Made by a program: the position numbers and the translations under genes. A DNA stretch of 64,000 bases from JAGQIB01 sp041393395 (GTDB lineage: Bacteria; ARS69), in the NCBI GenBank assembly GCA_041393395.1, contig JAWKKG010000007.1, positions 1-64,000 of the forward strand, in the 5' to 3' direction. Positions within the stretch are counted from its first letter, which is position 1; every line of letters begins with the position of its first letter. Positions 1 through 8,459 of this stretch are shown here, piece after piece. A model generated the notes under the pieces. The model was not told where the DNA came from, searched no databases, and saw only the letters and a list, made by a program, of their open reading frames with translations.

Positions 1-1074
1 CGGCTGACCGGAGTTGATGGAGTCGCCGACGACGGATAGTCGGAATGCCTCGGTGGTGAGCGGAGGGTACCAAGTGTAGGGATCTTGGCTCGCGTCCAGA
101 ACTCGGATCGCGATCGTCTGTTCCTGGTCGGTGCTCATGGGAGGAGGCTCCTCGAGCCGGGTCCACACGAGACAGAACAGGTCGCCCGATACGCCGGAGT
201 CGTCCTGCGACTCCGATCCTTCCCCGGCGAAGGGTGTTTCGTTGCAGGCGTTCACGTCGGTGAACTCATCGATCTCCGTGGGGCCGGTGTCGAGTGTCCA
301 GTACAAGGCGGAATCCGGCGGCGTCCCGGACGCGTGGTACATGCGGTAGACCCTGTCCTCCTCGAGACAGGTGCCTCCATCGCTGCCGTAGATGTGAACC
401 GTTCCGGAGTCGCCCACGAGCACCGACCCGTAGGCCGCCGAAGGAAAGAACACGGGGGTGATGTAGGTCACCGACCACGCTGAGACCGAGTCTTGAAGGG
501 ACCTCACGGCGTGGGTCGCGTGGTAGACGTCCGTGCTGTCGAAGGCCTTGTACACCACGTGCAGGGTCGTTTCGCTCGGCCCTTCGTGAAGGGCGATACG
601 CGGGGAGGCGCCCTCCACGATGAGATGGGGAAAGTTCGAGGGGCTCCACAGGGACGTATCGGCGGAAGTCTTGTAGCCGATCCAGATCTCTCCCGATAGG
701 TAGTTCTTTGCCTCGTGCACTACGTGAACGTCGTCGCTTGCATCGACCACGAAGCGGAAGTCCGTACTGTGTCGCCCGGTCGGGTAGCTATCAGCCGGAT
801 CGGGGGTGAACACGTATCGCGACCAGGTCGCGTTGTCGTAGGTGTAGTGCACACCCCGCGCGAAGTTCATGTTCTCGCCGTCGACCCACTCGCGGCCGAT
901 GAGATGGAGATCGACGCCGCCGCGCCCGAAGGCGACTTGCTTCGCCAGTGTCCCTCCCCAACCGGAGGCAGTCGACGTGGGCTGCTGATACGGCTCGTAG
1001 CGATAGTCCGAAGCCCGCGCGATCGAGATCACGAACATCGTGAGAGCGGCCGCTGCTGCGAGGCGTGGGCGCAA
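1..1074 (-). CDS. Secreted protein of unknown function, C-terminus cut by window edge
   Basis: The frame runs off the left edge after 358 visible codons, so the C-terminus is missing. Starting from TTG at 1074 it has a good signal peptide (MRPRLAAAAALTMF..., cleavage likely after SIARA). The mature part has recurring strand-like segments such as DVHVVHEAKNY, TLHVVYKAFD and TVHIYGSDGG, which resemble the blades of a sialidase/BNR-type propeller; that fold is inference. The start is odd. The only strong Shine-Dalgarno (GGGAGGT, complement of 1128-1134) sits before an ATG at 1121 in another frame, which stops after 30 codons. Either the TTG is used without a ribosome site, or a frameshift lies between 1121 and 1074. 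Confidence 0.6.
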   Translation of the reverse strand, partial: MRPRLAAAAALTMFVISIARASDYRYEPYQQPTSTASGWGGTLAKQVAFGRGGVDLHLIGREWVDGENMNFARGVHYTYDNATWSRYVFTPDPADSYPTGRHSTDFRFVVDASDDVHVVHEAKNYLSGEIWIGYKTSADTSLWSPSNFPHLIVEGASPRIALHEGPSETTLHVVYKAFDSTDVYHATHAVRSLQDSVSAWSVTYITPVFFPSAAYGSVLVGDSGTVHIYGSDGGTCLEEDRVYRMYHASGTPPDSALYWTLDTGPTEIDEFTDVNACNETPFAGEGSESQDDSGVSGDLFCLVWTRLEEPPPMSTDQEQTIAIRVLDASQDPYTWYPPLTTEAFRLSVVGDSINSGQP

Positions 1075-1282
1075 GACTGGGACGAAGGACTGATCGGACG
1101 ATCCTGCCTGGTTCGGTTCATCTCGACACCTCCCAGCAGCTGACGGGACCCGAGCCGAGGAAAGCACGGGCGGGCGCGGGGGCTGCGCCTCTCGCATCAA
1201 CGCAGGGCCATCCTGCCGCACCCTGGGGGGGGGATATCAAGAGAAAATCGCGTTCTCGGAACGATTGCCTTGGAAGGGGCGG
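1075..1282. other. Intergenic gap with leader of the secreted-protein gene
   Basis: This roughly 200-bp gap holds the Shine-Dalgarno and the out-of-frame ATG discussed for the gene to its left. It also has a run of nine G at 1225-1233. No convincing promoter or terminator was found. Confidence 0.4.
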
Positions 1283-3250
1283 CTAGACCGCCGCGGCCTC
1301 CCGCGCCGTCCCGACCCCGCGCTTCGCGTCGACCCATTCCTCCAGCGCCTCGGTCTCGGCGCCATCGAAGAAACGCCGGTACCAGATCTCGAGGTTGAAG
1401 AGGAGCCACAGGCGGTAGTTGTGGTCGACCTTGCCGGAGACGTGTTCGGCCACGAGACGTTGCATCTCCTCGCGACGGAAGAGGCCGATCTCCGCGAGGC
1501 GGCTCTCCTGCGCGACGGCCTCGATGAGCGGGCGCAGCGAGTCGCGGAACCACAGGGCGAGGGGGAAGCCGAAGCCCTGCTTCTTGCGGTAGAGCAGCTC
1601 GCGCGAGAGGTAGCGCTCGCCGAGCTTGCGCGTGACGTACTTGATGCGGCGCTTCTTCATGTGCCAGGCGGCGGGGATGCGCATCGCGTACTCGGCCACG
1701 CGGCGGTCGAGGAACGGGTTGCGCGCCTCCAGGCTGAACGCCATCGACATGCGGTCCACGATCGGGAGCTGGTGCTCCGCGAGACGGGTGCTCAGGTCCG
1801 CGTAGATCATGCGGTCCACGAAGTCCTTCGCGGCGCCGTCGTGGAAGTACGGCTCGAGGAGTGTTTCGCTCGCGTTCGCCGCGAGGCCGCGCCACGCATC
1901 CGCGGTGAACAGGGCCTCCTTCATGGCGTGCGGGAATCGCAGGAACGCAGCGCTCTCCGCGTAGCGTTGCACGCCCGACCGCTCCGCCATGGAATCGAGC
2001 CAGCGCAACTTCGTGGCGAAGCTCTTGTAGCCCATGCTCTCGGGAACGAGCTTGAACGCGGGACGCAGGACGCCTCGTCGCAGCGGGGCGGGGAGATGGC
2101 TGTACCACTCCGCGAGCTGCTGCCCGATGTAACGGTCGTAGCCGGCAAACAGCTCGTCGCCGCCGTCGCCGCCGAGCGCCACGGTGACGTGCTCGGCGGT
2201 GATGCGCGAGACGTTGTAGACACCGGCCGCGAACGGGTCCACGGGCTCGTCCATGGCCGCGACCATGCGCGGAGCGAGGCGGGCGAGGTCCGACTCCACG
2301 ATCTGCTCGAAGTGCTTCGTGTGGTACCGCTCCGCGACCTGACGCGCCCACGGGAGCTCCGACTGATCGTCGTCCGGGACGCCGATCGAGAACGTACGCA
2401 GCGGTTCCGAGAGCGCCTGAGCGGCGTACGCGGTCACGAGGCTCGAATCGATGCCGCCCGAAAGAAACGCGCCGAGCGGCACCTCGCTCTCGAGGTGCTC
2501 CCGGACGACCGTCTTCAGCAGATCGTCGAGGCCGTCGATGACCTGCTCCTCCGAGCCTGCGTGCTTCGGCGAGTACGCCGGCGCCCACAGGCGCTCGCGC
2601 TCGCGTCGATCCGCGGAGACCGTGATCAAATGCGCCGGCGGTAGCTTGGAGATGCCGGCAAACAGCGTGCCGTCGTGCGGCAGGTAGCGCAGGCTCATGT
2701 AGTGCGAGAGCGTCTGCAGGTCGATCTCCGGCGCCACGAGTCCGGACGCGAGTAGCGCCTTGACCTCGGAGGCGAAGACCCAGCCGAGTGACGTCTCGGC
2801 GTAGTAGATCGACTTCTGGCCGAGCCAGTCGCGCGCGAGCGTCAGCGTCCCTTCGTCTTCGTTCCAGAGTGCGAACGCGAACATGCCCTCGAGGAGATTC
2901 AGTCCCTTCGTGCCCTGCCGCGTGAACGCGTGCAGCACGACCTCGGTGTCGCCGGCCGTGCGGAATCTCACACCCTCGGCCTCGAAGCGCCGGCGGAGAT
3001 CCCGGAAGTTGTAGATCTCGCCGTTGAACACGAGAACCCGTCGCCCGTCCGCGGTGGCGATCGGCTGGCGGCTGCCCGCGACGTCGATGATCGAGAGGCG
3101 GCGCATCCCGATCGCGACGCGCTCCGTCACGTGGAAGCCCTCGTCGTCCGGGCCGCGGTGCACGATGGCGCCGGTCATCCGGCGGACGAGGGCGTCGAGG
3201 CGACCGGGGTCGGTCGGCTCTCGGGGAACGATTCCGGCGATTCCGCACAT
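1283..3250 (-). CDS. asnB: Asparagine synthase (glutamine-hydrolysing), AsnB type
   Basis: Converts aspartate, glutamine and ATP to asparagine in the cytoplasm, or amidates a related substrate. The 655-aa protein begins MCGIAGIV, so Cys2 is the N-terminal class II glutaminase nucleophile, followed by RGPDDEG and FNGEIYN typical of that domain. The C-terminal synthetase domain has the PP-loop SGGIDSS near residue 265 and LGGDGGDELFAGYDRY near residue 360. Length fits the family. Start is ATG at 3250 with GGGAGGA upstream. It may belong to surface polysaccharide chemistry, as such AsnB paralogues often do, because a GT-C-like membrane protein and an FkbH-like protein lie nearby; that link is inference. 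Confidence 0.95.
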   Translation of the reverse strand: MCGIAGIVPREPTDPGRLDALVRRMTGAIVHRGPDDEGFHVTERVAIGMRRLSIIDVAGSRQPIATADGRRVLVFNGEIYNFRDLRRRFEAEGVRFRTAGDTEVVLHAFTRQGTKGLNLLEGMFAFALWNEDEGTLTLARDWLGQKSIYYAETSLGWVFASEVKALLASGLVAPEIDLQTLSHYMSLRYLPHDGTLFAGISKLPPAHLITVSADRRERERLWAPAYSPKHAGSEEQVIDGLDDLLKTVVREHLESEVPLGAFLSGGIDSSLVTAYAAQALSEPLRTFSIGVPDDDQSELPWARQVAERYHTKHFEQIVESDLARLAPRMVAAMDEPVDPFAAGVYNVSRITAEHVTVALGGDGGDELFAGYDRYIGQQLAEWYSHLPAPLRRGVLRPAFKLVPESMGYKSFATKLRWLDSMAERSGVQRYAESAAFLRFPHAMKEALFTADAWRGLAANASETLLEPYFHDGAAKDFVDRMIYADLSTRLAEHQLPIVDRMSMAFSLEARNPFLDRRVAEYAMRIPAAWHMKKRRIKYVTRKLGERYLSRELLYRKKQGFGFPLALWFRDSLRPLIEAVAQESRLAEIGLFRREEMQRLVAEHVSGKVDHNYRLWLLFNLEIWYRRFFDGAETEALEEWVDAKRGVGTAREAAAV

Positions 3251-3325
3251 GACTTGGGGTTCCTCCCGGTTCCCCGGGTTATCGGCGGGACGAAGGGGGG
3301 CGTCAAGCGCCGCGACGGGAAAGCG

Positions 3326-3952
3326 TCAGGGCTGCGGGGCAATCTCCCGCCCGGCCGTGTCCAGGAACCGCGCCGACGTCGGCGGCAGGGCGTCTTCCCG
3401 GAACACCGTGTACAGGTCCATGTCCCGGAGCTCCTTCCCGCGCGGGAACCGCCGGCGGAGCGTCGCCTCCTTCACGAGACCGAGCTTGGCCACGACCCGC
3501 TGGCTGGCGACGTTCCGGGGCTCGATCCGCACCTCGATCCGATCCAGGCCCATGAGCCGGATCGCCGCCGTGATCAGCGCCGCCGCGCCCTCCGCCGCGT
3601 AGCCGCGTCGCGTCTCCGACGCGCGCACCCAGTAGCCGAGCTCGATGCCGCCGGGTCCGACGCGCGGATGCAGCCCGAACCCACCGAGCACCCGGCTCTC
3701 GTCGGACGCGAACGCGCCGTAGATGTAGTCCTCGTCGCGCGCGAACGTCTCCGCGAACGTCCGGAGTGTCCGCCGCCGGCTCCGCAGCGAGCCGGGCTCC
3801 GCTTCGGCCCACGGCAACCACGGCCGGAGCGTGTCGAGGCTCTCCAGGATCGCATCGTGCAGCGGCTCGGCGTCCGAGCGCTCGTTCCACGGTCGCAGCA
3901 CCATGCGCTCGGTCTCGATGCGCCGGGGTGCCGGGCGTCGGCTCCAGTCCAC
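3326..3952 (-). CDS. GNAT N-acetyltransferase, RimJ/RimL-like
   Basis: 208-aa acetyltransferase of the GNAT fold, probably using acetyl-CoA on an amino-terminal or small-molecule amine. The N-terminal IETERMVLRPW is the usual RimJ/RimL opening. The acetyl-CoA binding stretch is ELGYWVRASETRRGYAAEG near residues 105-125, and the late NVASQRVVAKLGLVKEATLRR near 150 is the classic C-terminal part of the family. Start is GTG at 3952. It is divergent from the hydroxyacyl-CoA dehydrogenase with 79 bp between. The substrate cannot be told from sequence. Confidence 0.85.
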   Translation of the reverse strand: MDWSRRPAPRRIETERMVLRPWNERSDAEPLHDAILESLDTLRPWLPWAEAEPGSLRSRRRTLRTFAETFARDEDYIYGAFASDESRVLGGFGLHPRVGPGGIELGYWVRASETRRGYAAEGAAALITAAIRLMGLDRIEVRIEPRNVASQRVVAKLGLVKEATLRRRFPRGKELRDMDLYTVFREDALPPTSARFLDTAGREIAPQP

Positions 3953-4031
3953 GGAGTCCCTTTCCGGTGAGGGAGGGGCGGGTTACGATACGCGCGACCT
4001 TATCGTCTGGAACGAACCCGGGGGAAGAACG

Positions 4032-4910
4032 ATGTCGGAACGCGTGGCCGTGCTCGGAGCCGGCACCATGGGGCACGGAATCGCGCAGGTCGCGGCGCAG
4101 TCGGGCTTCGAGACCGTCCTGTTCGACGTGACCGAGGACCTCGCCGGCCGGGGTGCCGAGCGGGTCCTCGCGAATCTCGAGGCGGGGGTGAAGCGCGGCA
4201 AGGTCACCCCCGAGGCACGCGACGCCACGCTGGCCCGACTGACCACGAGCCACGATCTGGCGGCCGCGGTCGCCGGTTGTGCGCTCGTCGTGGAGGCGGC
4301 GCCCGAACGCATCGACGTCAAGCGGCAAATCTTCGAGACGATCTCGGCCGCGGCGCCCGACACCGCGATCCTGGCCACGAACACGTCGTCCCTGTCGGTG
4401 ACGGAGATCGCGGCGTGCGCGAAGGGCCCCGAGCGCGTGGTGGGCATGCACTTCTTCAACCCGCCGTATGTGCTGAAGCTCCTCGAGATCGTGCGCGCGC
4501 AGCAGACGTCGGACGCCACGGTGGAGAAGGTGCGCGCGATCGGGGAGCGCCTCGGACGCGAGATGATCGTGGTTTCGGACTCCCCGGGCTTCGCCACGAG
4601 TCGACTCGGTCTCGTGATCGGTCTGGAGGCGATGCGGATGCTGCAGGAGGGAGTCGGCAGCGTGCTCGACATCGACCGCGCGATGGAACTCGGCTACCGG
4701 CATCCGATGGGGCCGCTCGCGCTCACGGACCTCGTGGGTCTCGACGTGCGTCTCGACATTGCGGAGTACCTCCATCGCGAACTCGGGGGCGAGCAGTTCC
4801 GCGCGCCCACGATCCTGCGCAAGCTCGTGCGCGCGGGAAAGCTCGGCCGGAAGACCGGCGAGGGGTTCTACCGCTGGGATGCCTCCGGGGGACGGGAACC
4901 GGCCCTCTGA
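4032..4910 (+). CDS. hbd: 3-hydroxyacyl-CoA dehydrogenase (3-hydroxybutyryl-CoA dehydrogenase type)
   Basis: NAD-dependent oxidation of 3-hydroxyacyl-CoA to 3-ketoacyl-CoA, in beta-oxidation or butanoate metabolism. ATG at 4032 follows GGGGGAAG and gives 292 aa, the normal length of the single-domain enzyme. The Rossmann motif GAGTMGHGIAQVAA lies at residues 8-21. EAAPERIDVKRQIF, ATNTSSLSVTEIA and GMHFFNPPYVLKLLEIV (catalytic His of HFFNP) follow. The C-terminal half has DLVGLDVRLDIAEYL and GRKTGEGFYRW. The last 188 nt are overlapped on the other strand by the next gene. Confidence 0.93.
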   Translation: MSERVAVLGAGTMGHGIAQVAAQSGFETVLFDVTEDLAGRGAERVLANLEAGVKRGKVTPEARDATLARLTTSHDLAAAVAGCALVVEAAPERIDVKRQIFETISAAAPDTAILATNTSSLSVTEIAACAKGPERVVGMHFFNPPYVLKLLEIVRAQQTSDATVEKVRAIGERLGREMIVVSDSPGFATSRLGLVIGLEAMRMLQEGVGSVLDIDRAMELGYRHPMGPLALTDLVGLDVRLDIAEYLHRELGGEQFRAPTILRKLVRAGKLGRKTGEGFYRWDASGGREPAL

Positions 4911-6549
4911 GGTCCTGTGTCGACGCCTGCTCGCCGGGCGAGCGCGGGCTCGCGTCGGCCGGCGACGTTGCTCGCGCCCGCAGCTCGTCGTCCACGAGCA
5001 GTTCGGCCACGTCTCCGTAGCGGACCCCCTCGATGTTCGTGAGGCGCGCGACGATCTCGTCGTAGAGCGGGCTGCTTCTCGGAGCGAAGCAGAACAGGTT
5101 CGCGGCGTCCCGGTCGTCCGCGGTGATCGCCGCGATCGCCTGCCAGTCTCCCCGCTCGACCATGAATCTCCGGGTGATCGAGTGCTTGGCCGTCGCACGG
5201 CCGAAGCGCCCGTCCGGGTCCGACCGCAGGATGATCAGGTCGGGATCGAAGTCGCGAAGGAAGGTCACGGACTGACCCTCGTGGGCGATCCGCTCGGTAT
5301 TCAGGCCGAGCTTGTCCGCCGAGATCCACCCCGAGTAGTACGGAATGGCTCCCGACGGAGAGACGAACATGCGCCCGGGCAACCCCGCCAGCGCCCGGCC
5401 GATCCGGACTCGTTCCCGCGAATGCTGTTCGCGACAGATCTCGCGGGTCTCGGGCAGTCCGCGGAGATTCCAGGCGGCGAGGAGAGCGATCATCACGAAG
5501 GCTCGCGCCAGGTCGGATCGTCGGCCGAGATCGAGGTCCGGGGACTCCCGGCACCAGCGCAGTGCGACGAACACCAGTACGGGCGCGATCGGCGCGGCGA
5601 AGCGCCAGCAGTAGCCCTGGATCGGGGTGATCTCCAGGAGGTACAGCAGGAACGTCAGACATCCGAGCACCGCGGGAGCCGTCGCTCGGAGCGCAGACCG
5701 TGAAGGTCGGTGGCGAACACAGAGCATTGCGGCGAGAGCCGCGAACGGGGCCGTCTGTCCGAGGAAGGAGAGCACGTAGGTGCTTGCCGAGCCCTCGGAC
5801 CGCGGAACCCGCTCGGCCCCGCCCTTCACGTAGAACGTGTTCGGGAAGGGGTATCCGTAGTACGACAGACGCCAGGCGCAGAGGGCTACGCCGAGCAGGA
5901 TCGCCGGCACGCCGAGGAGCAGGAACTTCCCGCGCGAGACGTCTGCGTCCGGGAGCTCGCGGCGCGGCCGCAGGAGCACGACCAACGCCCCCAGCAGGCC
6001 GAGCAGGAACGCGGCCGAGTCGGGGCGCGCGAGCTCCGCCAGGAAGGCGGCGATCCACCAGGTCGCGGCCCGGCCCATGGTCGGAGTCTCGATCAAGGAC
6101 GCGGTGACCTGCGCCACGATGAGAAACAGAAGCGCCGTCGTCACCGTTTCCAGACCCTGGGTGGTCAGCAGGGCGAACTGCGGGCTCAGCGCAAGAGCGC
6201 TCAGGAACGCCAGGAGGATTCCGCCGGTCGCGTCCCGCGCGGCTCGAGCCAGGAGCACGAGAATCATCACGGCGGAGACGATCGCGAGCGCCTTCGAGAA
6301 CGACACGGGATCCCCGCCGATCCGGATCGCGACCGCGTTGAGCGCGACCCAGAGGAGGCTCGTGTAGCCCTCGACGGGGTCCTCTCCCGGATTCCAGACC
6401 GGGCCCTGGCCGGCGGCCCAGTTCGCGGCGTAGCGGAACGCGATGAACGAGTCGTCCATGGTGAAGGACGCGTGCATCCCGACCAAGCCGAGGAACACGA
6501 CGAGCAACGTCGCGAGGGTCCACGTGGGGAAGGGCGATCGCCGGACCAT
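4723..6549 (-). CDS. GT-C-like polytopic membrane protein (putative glycosyltransferase)
   Basis: 608-aa protein with about ten hydrophobic segments in residues 10-370. The first loop has DDSFIAFRYAANWAAGQGPV followed by NPGEDPVEGYTSLLW. An acidic pair in the first loop and an EGYT-like motif are typical of GT-C glycosyltransferases that use lipid-linked sugar donors, so a role in envelope glycan assembly is likely. The soluble tail after about residue 400 contains RDFDPDLIILRSDPDGRFG. The last 60 or so residues are Arg/Pro/Gly-rich, low in complexity and antisense to hbd; they look like read-through after loss of the original stop near LLVDDELRARAT. Start is ATG at 6549. Confidence 0.7.
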   Translation of the reverse strand: MVRRSPFPTWTLATLLVVFLGLVGMHASFTMDDSFIAFRYAANWAAGQGPVWNPGEDPVEGYTSLLWVALNAVAIRIGGDPVSFSKALAIVSAVMILVLLARAARDATGGILLAFLSALALSPQFALLTTQGLETVTTALLFLIVAQVTASLIETPTMGRAATWWIAAFLAELARPDSAAFLLGLLGALVVLLRPRRELPDADVSRGKFLLLGVPAILLGVALCAWRLSYYGYPFPNTFYVKGGAERVPRSEGSASTYVLSFLGQTAPFAALAAMLCVRHRPSRSALRATAPAVLGCLTFLLYLLEITPIQGYCWRFAAPIAPVLVFVALRWCRESPDLDLGRRSDLARAFVMIALLAAWNLRGLPETREICREQHSRERVRIGRALAGLPGRMFVSPSGAIPYYSGWISADKLGLNTERIAHEGQSVTFLRDFDPDLIILRSDPDGRFGRATAKHSITRRFMVERGDWQAIAAITADDRDAANLFCFAPRSSPLYDEIVARLTNIEGVRYGDVAELLVDDELRARATSPADASPRSPGEQASTQDLRGPVPVPRRHPSGRTPRRSSGRAFPRARACAGSWARGTARPRVRDGGTPQCRDARRDPRGP

Positions 6550-6731
6550 ATCCGCACCCGGAAGGTGATGCGGGCGGAGCTACAGGGGGGGCGCCGCGAT
6601 TCTCAGTCCGGGGGGAGAGACAAGTATTACCCGGCCCGCCGGAAGTCGCCACCCCGATTCGGGTCGTTCGGATCGTTCGGCAGCGGGGGGACGGCCGTTT
6701 TCGACGCCGGCTCGAGCGGCGACGTGGGCGT
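6550..6731. other. Gap between the FkbH-like and GT-C-like genes
   Basis: This 182-bp gap is G-rich. The minus strand carries a TAATAC box (complement near 6625-6631), but there is no acceptable -35 partner. No gene or terminator is supported here. Confidence 0.3.
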
Positions 6732-8414
6732 TCAGTCGGTGCGAACGACCAGCTGCACGGAGGTCGGGACCTCGAACGACCGGGAGGTGGGCCAGCGATA
6801 CTCGGTCTCCGTCTCGTCCCGTTCCCAGGTGGACTCGCGGAAGAACCGGAGGCACGGAGCGTTCTTCGGCGTGGCAATCGGCTGCGCCGAAACCTCCTCG
6901 AGACCGGCGGCGCGCGCCCACGCGATCGCGTGCGCGAGCATGGTCTCCTCCACGCGTCGTCCGAGGATGCGGCAACTGAGCACGAAGTCCACGATGCGCG
7001 CTGCCGAACCGTGACGCTCCAGCGAGAGGAGGCCGGTCAGGCCCAGGTCGCCGAGCTTGTCGGCCACCCGGAAGCACCAGAACACGTTGCCGCTCGTCCG
7101 GCTCCAGGCCAGCAATTCCGACTCCGCGAGCCGGCGAGTGGTGAGATTCATCTGGTTCGTCTTGTTGAGGAGTTGCGCCGCACGACCGAGGTTCCTCTCC
7201 CCGAGCGGCTCGCACGTGGCGACGGTCGCGAGCGTCTCGAGCCACTCGCCGAGATCGCTCACGTCGGCCCGGGCGACGCGACGTTCCCGCTCGGCCGTGT
7301 ACATGGCGGTGCGATCGCGGTCCTCGTCCGAGAGCGTCGGCGGATCGAAGCAGCGAAGCGACTGCAGCGCGCGGACATAGTTCGCGGGGTCGGCCGGCCA
7401 GTCGGGTACCAAGACGTCCGGCAGCGCTTCGGCCACCCGCGCTCGCTCGACGGGGTTGTCGTCCACGAAAACCACCGCATCGAGGCCGACGTTGATCTCT
7501 TGCGTGAGCTCGGCGACGTTCGCCGCCTTGTCGTTCCAGTTGATCCGCCAGCCCGCGAAGTGCCGGAGCTCCAGCGCCATCTCCGGATGCTCGCGAATCG
7601 CGTGGAGCGCGGTGGCCTCCTCGTTCTTGCTCACCAGCCCGAGTGCCACTCCGCGCCGCGACAGCGCCAGCACGGCGCGCTGGAAGTCCGCGAACGCCTC
7701 GCCCACGGGATCCGGCGGACCGAGGCGAATGCCGTCGATCCCGTCGTCGCCGAGGATGCCGCCCCACAGGGTGTTGTCGAGGTCCAGCAAGAGCAGCTTG
7801 CGCGAACGGCCGGCGAGTCCGGCGAGCGTGGACTGGATGGAGCGGGCGGCCTCCTGGAACAGCGCGTTCGTCCACGGGATCTTCCCGAGTGTCCAGAGTT
7901 TCGGGGACCAGGCGGCGGCTCCCTGCGACGCGAGCCAGTTCGGCGCGGGCAGCACGAGGAAGCTCGGGTGGGCGTCGAGCCGCTCGAGCAGACGGGCGTT
8001 GAGGCGGGCGAGCAGGCGGTCCGGCCCGGCGGGATCGTTCCACGACCAGGTGGCGAACGGCTTGCGATCGGGCGGCAGGACCCACGGGCAGACCAGCACG
8101 GTCCGCACCCGTTCCTCCAGCCGGCCGATCAGGTCCGCGAACGCGTCGACATCCGCGAGTGCCTGCTCGATCGGGACGTTCTCGCCGCGAAGCACGCGCG
8201 CGAACGTCTCCAGCACTCCCTCGGGGCGGGTCCACACGAGCGCGACGTCGGGGGCGGCGTGCCAGCCGGGAGCCCCCGGGTCGAGAATGGTCTGGGCGAC
8301 CTGACCGTACGGCGTTTCGACCGCCTCGAGGGCGGGGAAGCCGGGCAGGCGTGCGAGCTCGGCCGAGAGGCTCTGCAGATTGAAATCGGAGATGCCGAGC
8401 AGACGTGTCGTCAT
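6732..8414 (-). CDS. FkbH-like HAD-family (HAD-IIIC) protein
   Basis: 560 aa in three parts: an N-terminal SGNH-like region (start MTTRLLGISDFN), a HAD domain and a GNAT-like C-terminus. The HAD motif LLLLDLDNTLWGGILGDDG near residue 210 contains the DxD nucleophile pair, and VFVDDNPVERARV near residue 320 is the late acidic motif. FkbH proteins load glyceryl units from 1,3-bisphosphoglycerate onto carrier proteins, or act in surface polysaccharide and secondary metabolite assembly. No carrier protein is in the window, so the exact substrate is unknown. Start is ATG at 8414, 45 nt after the selenoprotein gene and on the same strand. Confidence 0.85.
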   Translation of the reverse strand: MTTRLLGISDFNLQSLSAELARLPGFPALEAVETPYGQVAQTILDPGAPGWHAAPDVALVWTRPEGVLETFARVLRGENVPIEQALADVDAFADLIGRLEERVRTVLVCPWVLPPDRKPFATWSWNDPAGPDRLLARLNARLLERLDAHPSFLVLPAPNWLASQGAAAWSPKLWTLGKIPWTNALFQEAARSIQSTLAGLAGRSRKLLLLDLDNTLWGGILGDDGIDGIRLGPPDPVGEAFADFQRAVLALSRRGVALGLVSKNEEATALHAIREHPEMALELRHFAGWRINWNDKAANVAELTQEINVGLDAVVFVDDNPVERARVAEALPDVLVPDWPADPANYVRALQSLRCFDPPTLSDEDRDRTAMYTAERERRVARADVSDLGEWLETLATVATCEPLGERNLGRAAQLLNKTNQMNLTTRRLAESELLAWSRTSGNVFWCFRVADKLGDLGLTGLLSLERHGSAARIVDFVLSCRILGRRVEETMLAHAIAWARAAGLEEVSAQPIATPKNAPCLRFFRESTWERDETETEYRWPTSRSFEVPTSVQLVVRTD

Positions 8415-8459
8415 GACGAGGCGTCCCCTTGCGCTTCCCTCGGGACCCGGCGTCCGGAC

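Noticed and set aside
1029..1031. A second in-frame UGA selenocysteine at the left-edge gene
   Set aside because: The frame beyond that TGA is not the one that encodes the secreted protein, and no cysteine-family alignment or SECIS hairpin supports it.
3303..5198. Long minus-strand open frames over the hbd and GNAT genes
   Set aside because: They are Arg/Pro/Gly-rich antisense frames produced by high G+C codon bias, and they overlie genes with clear family motifs.
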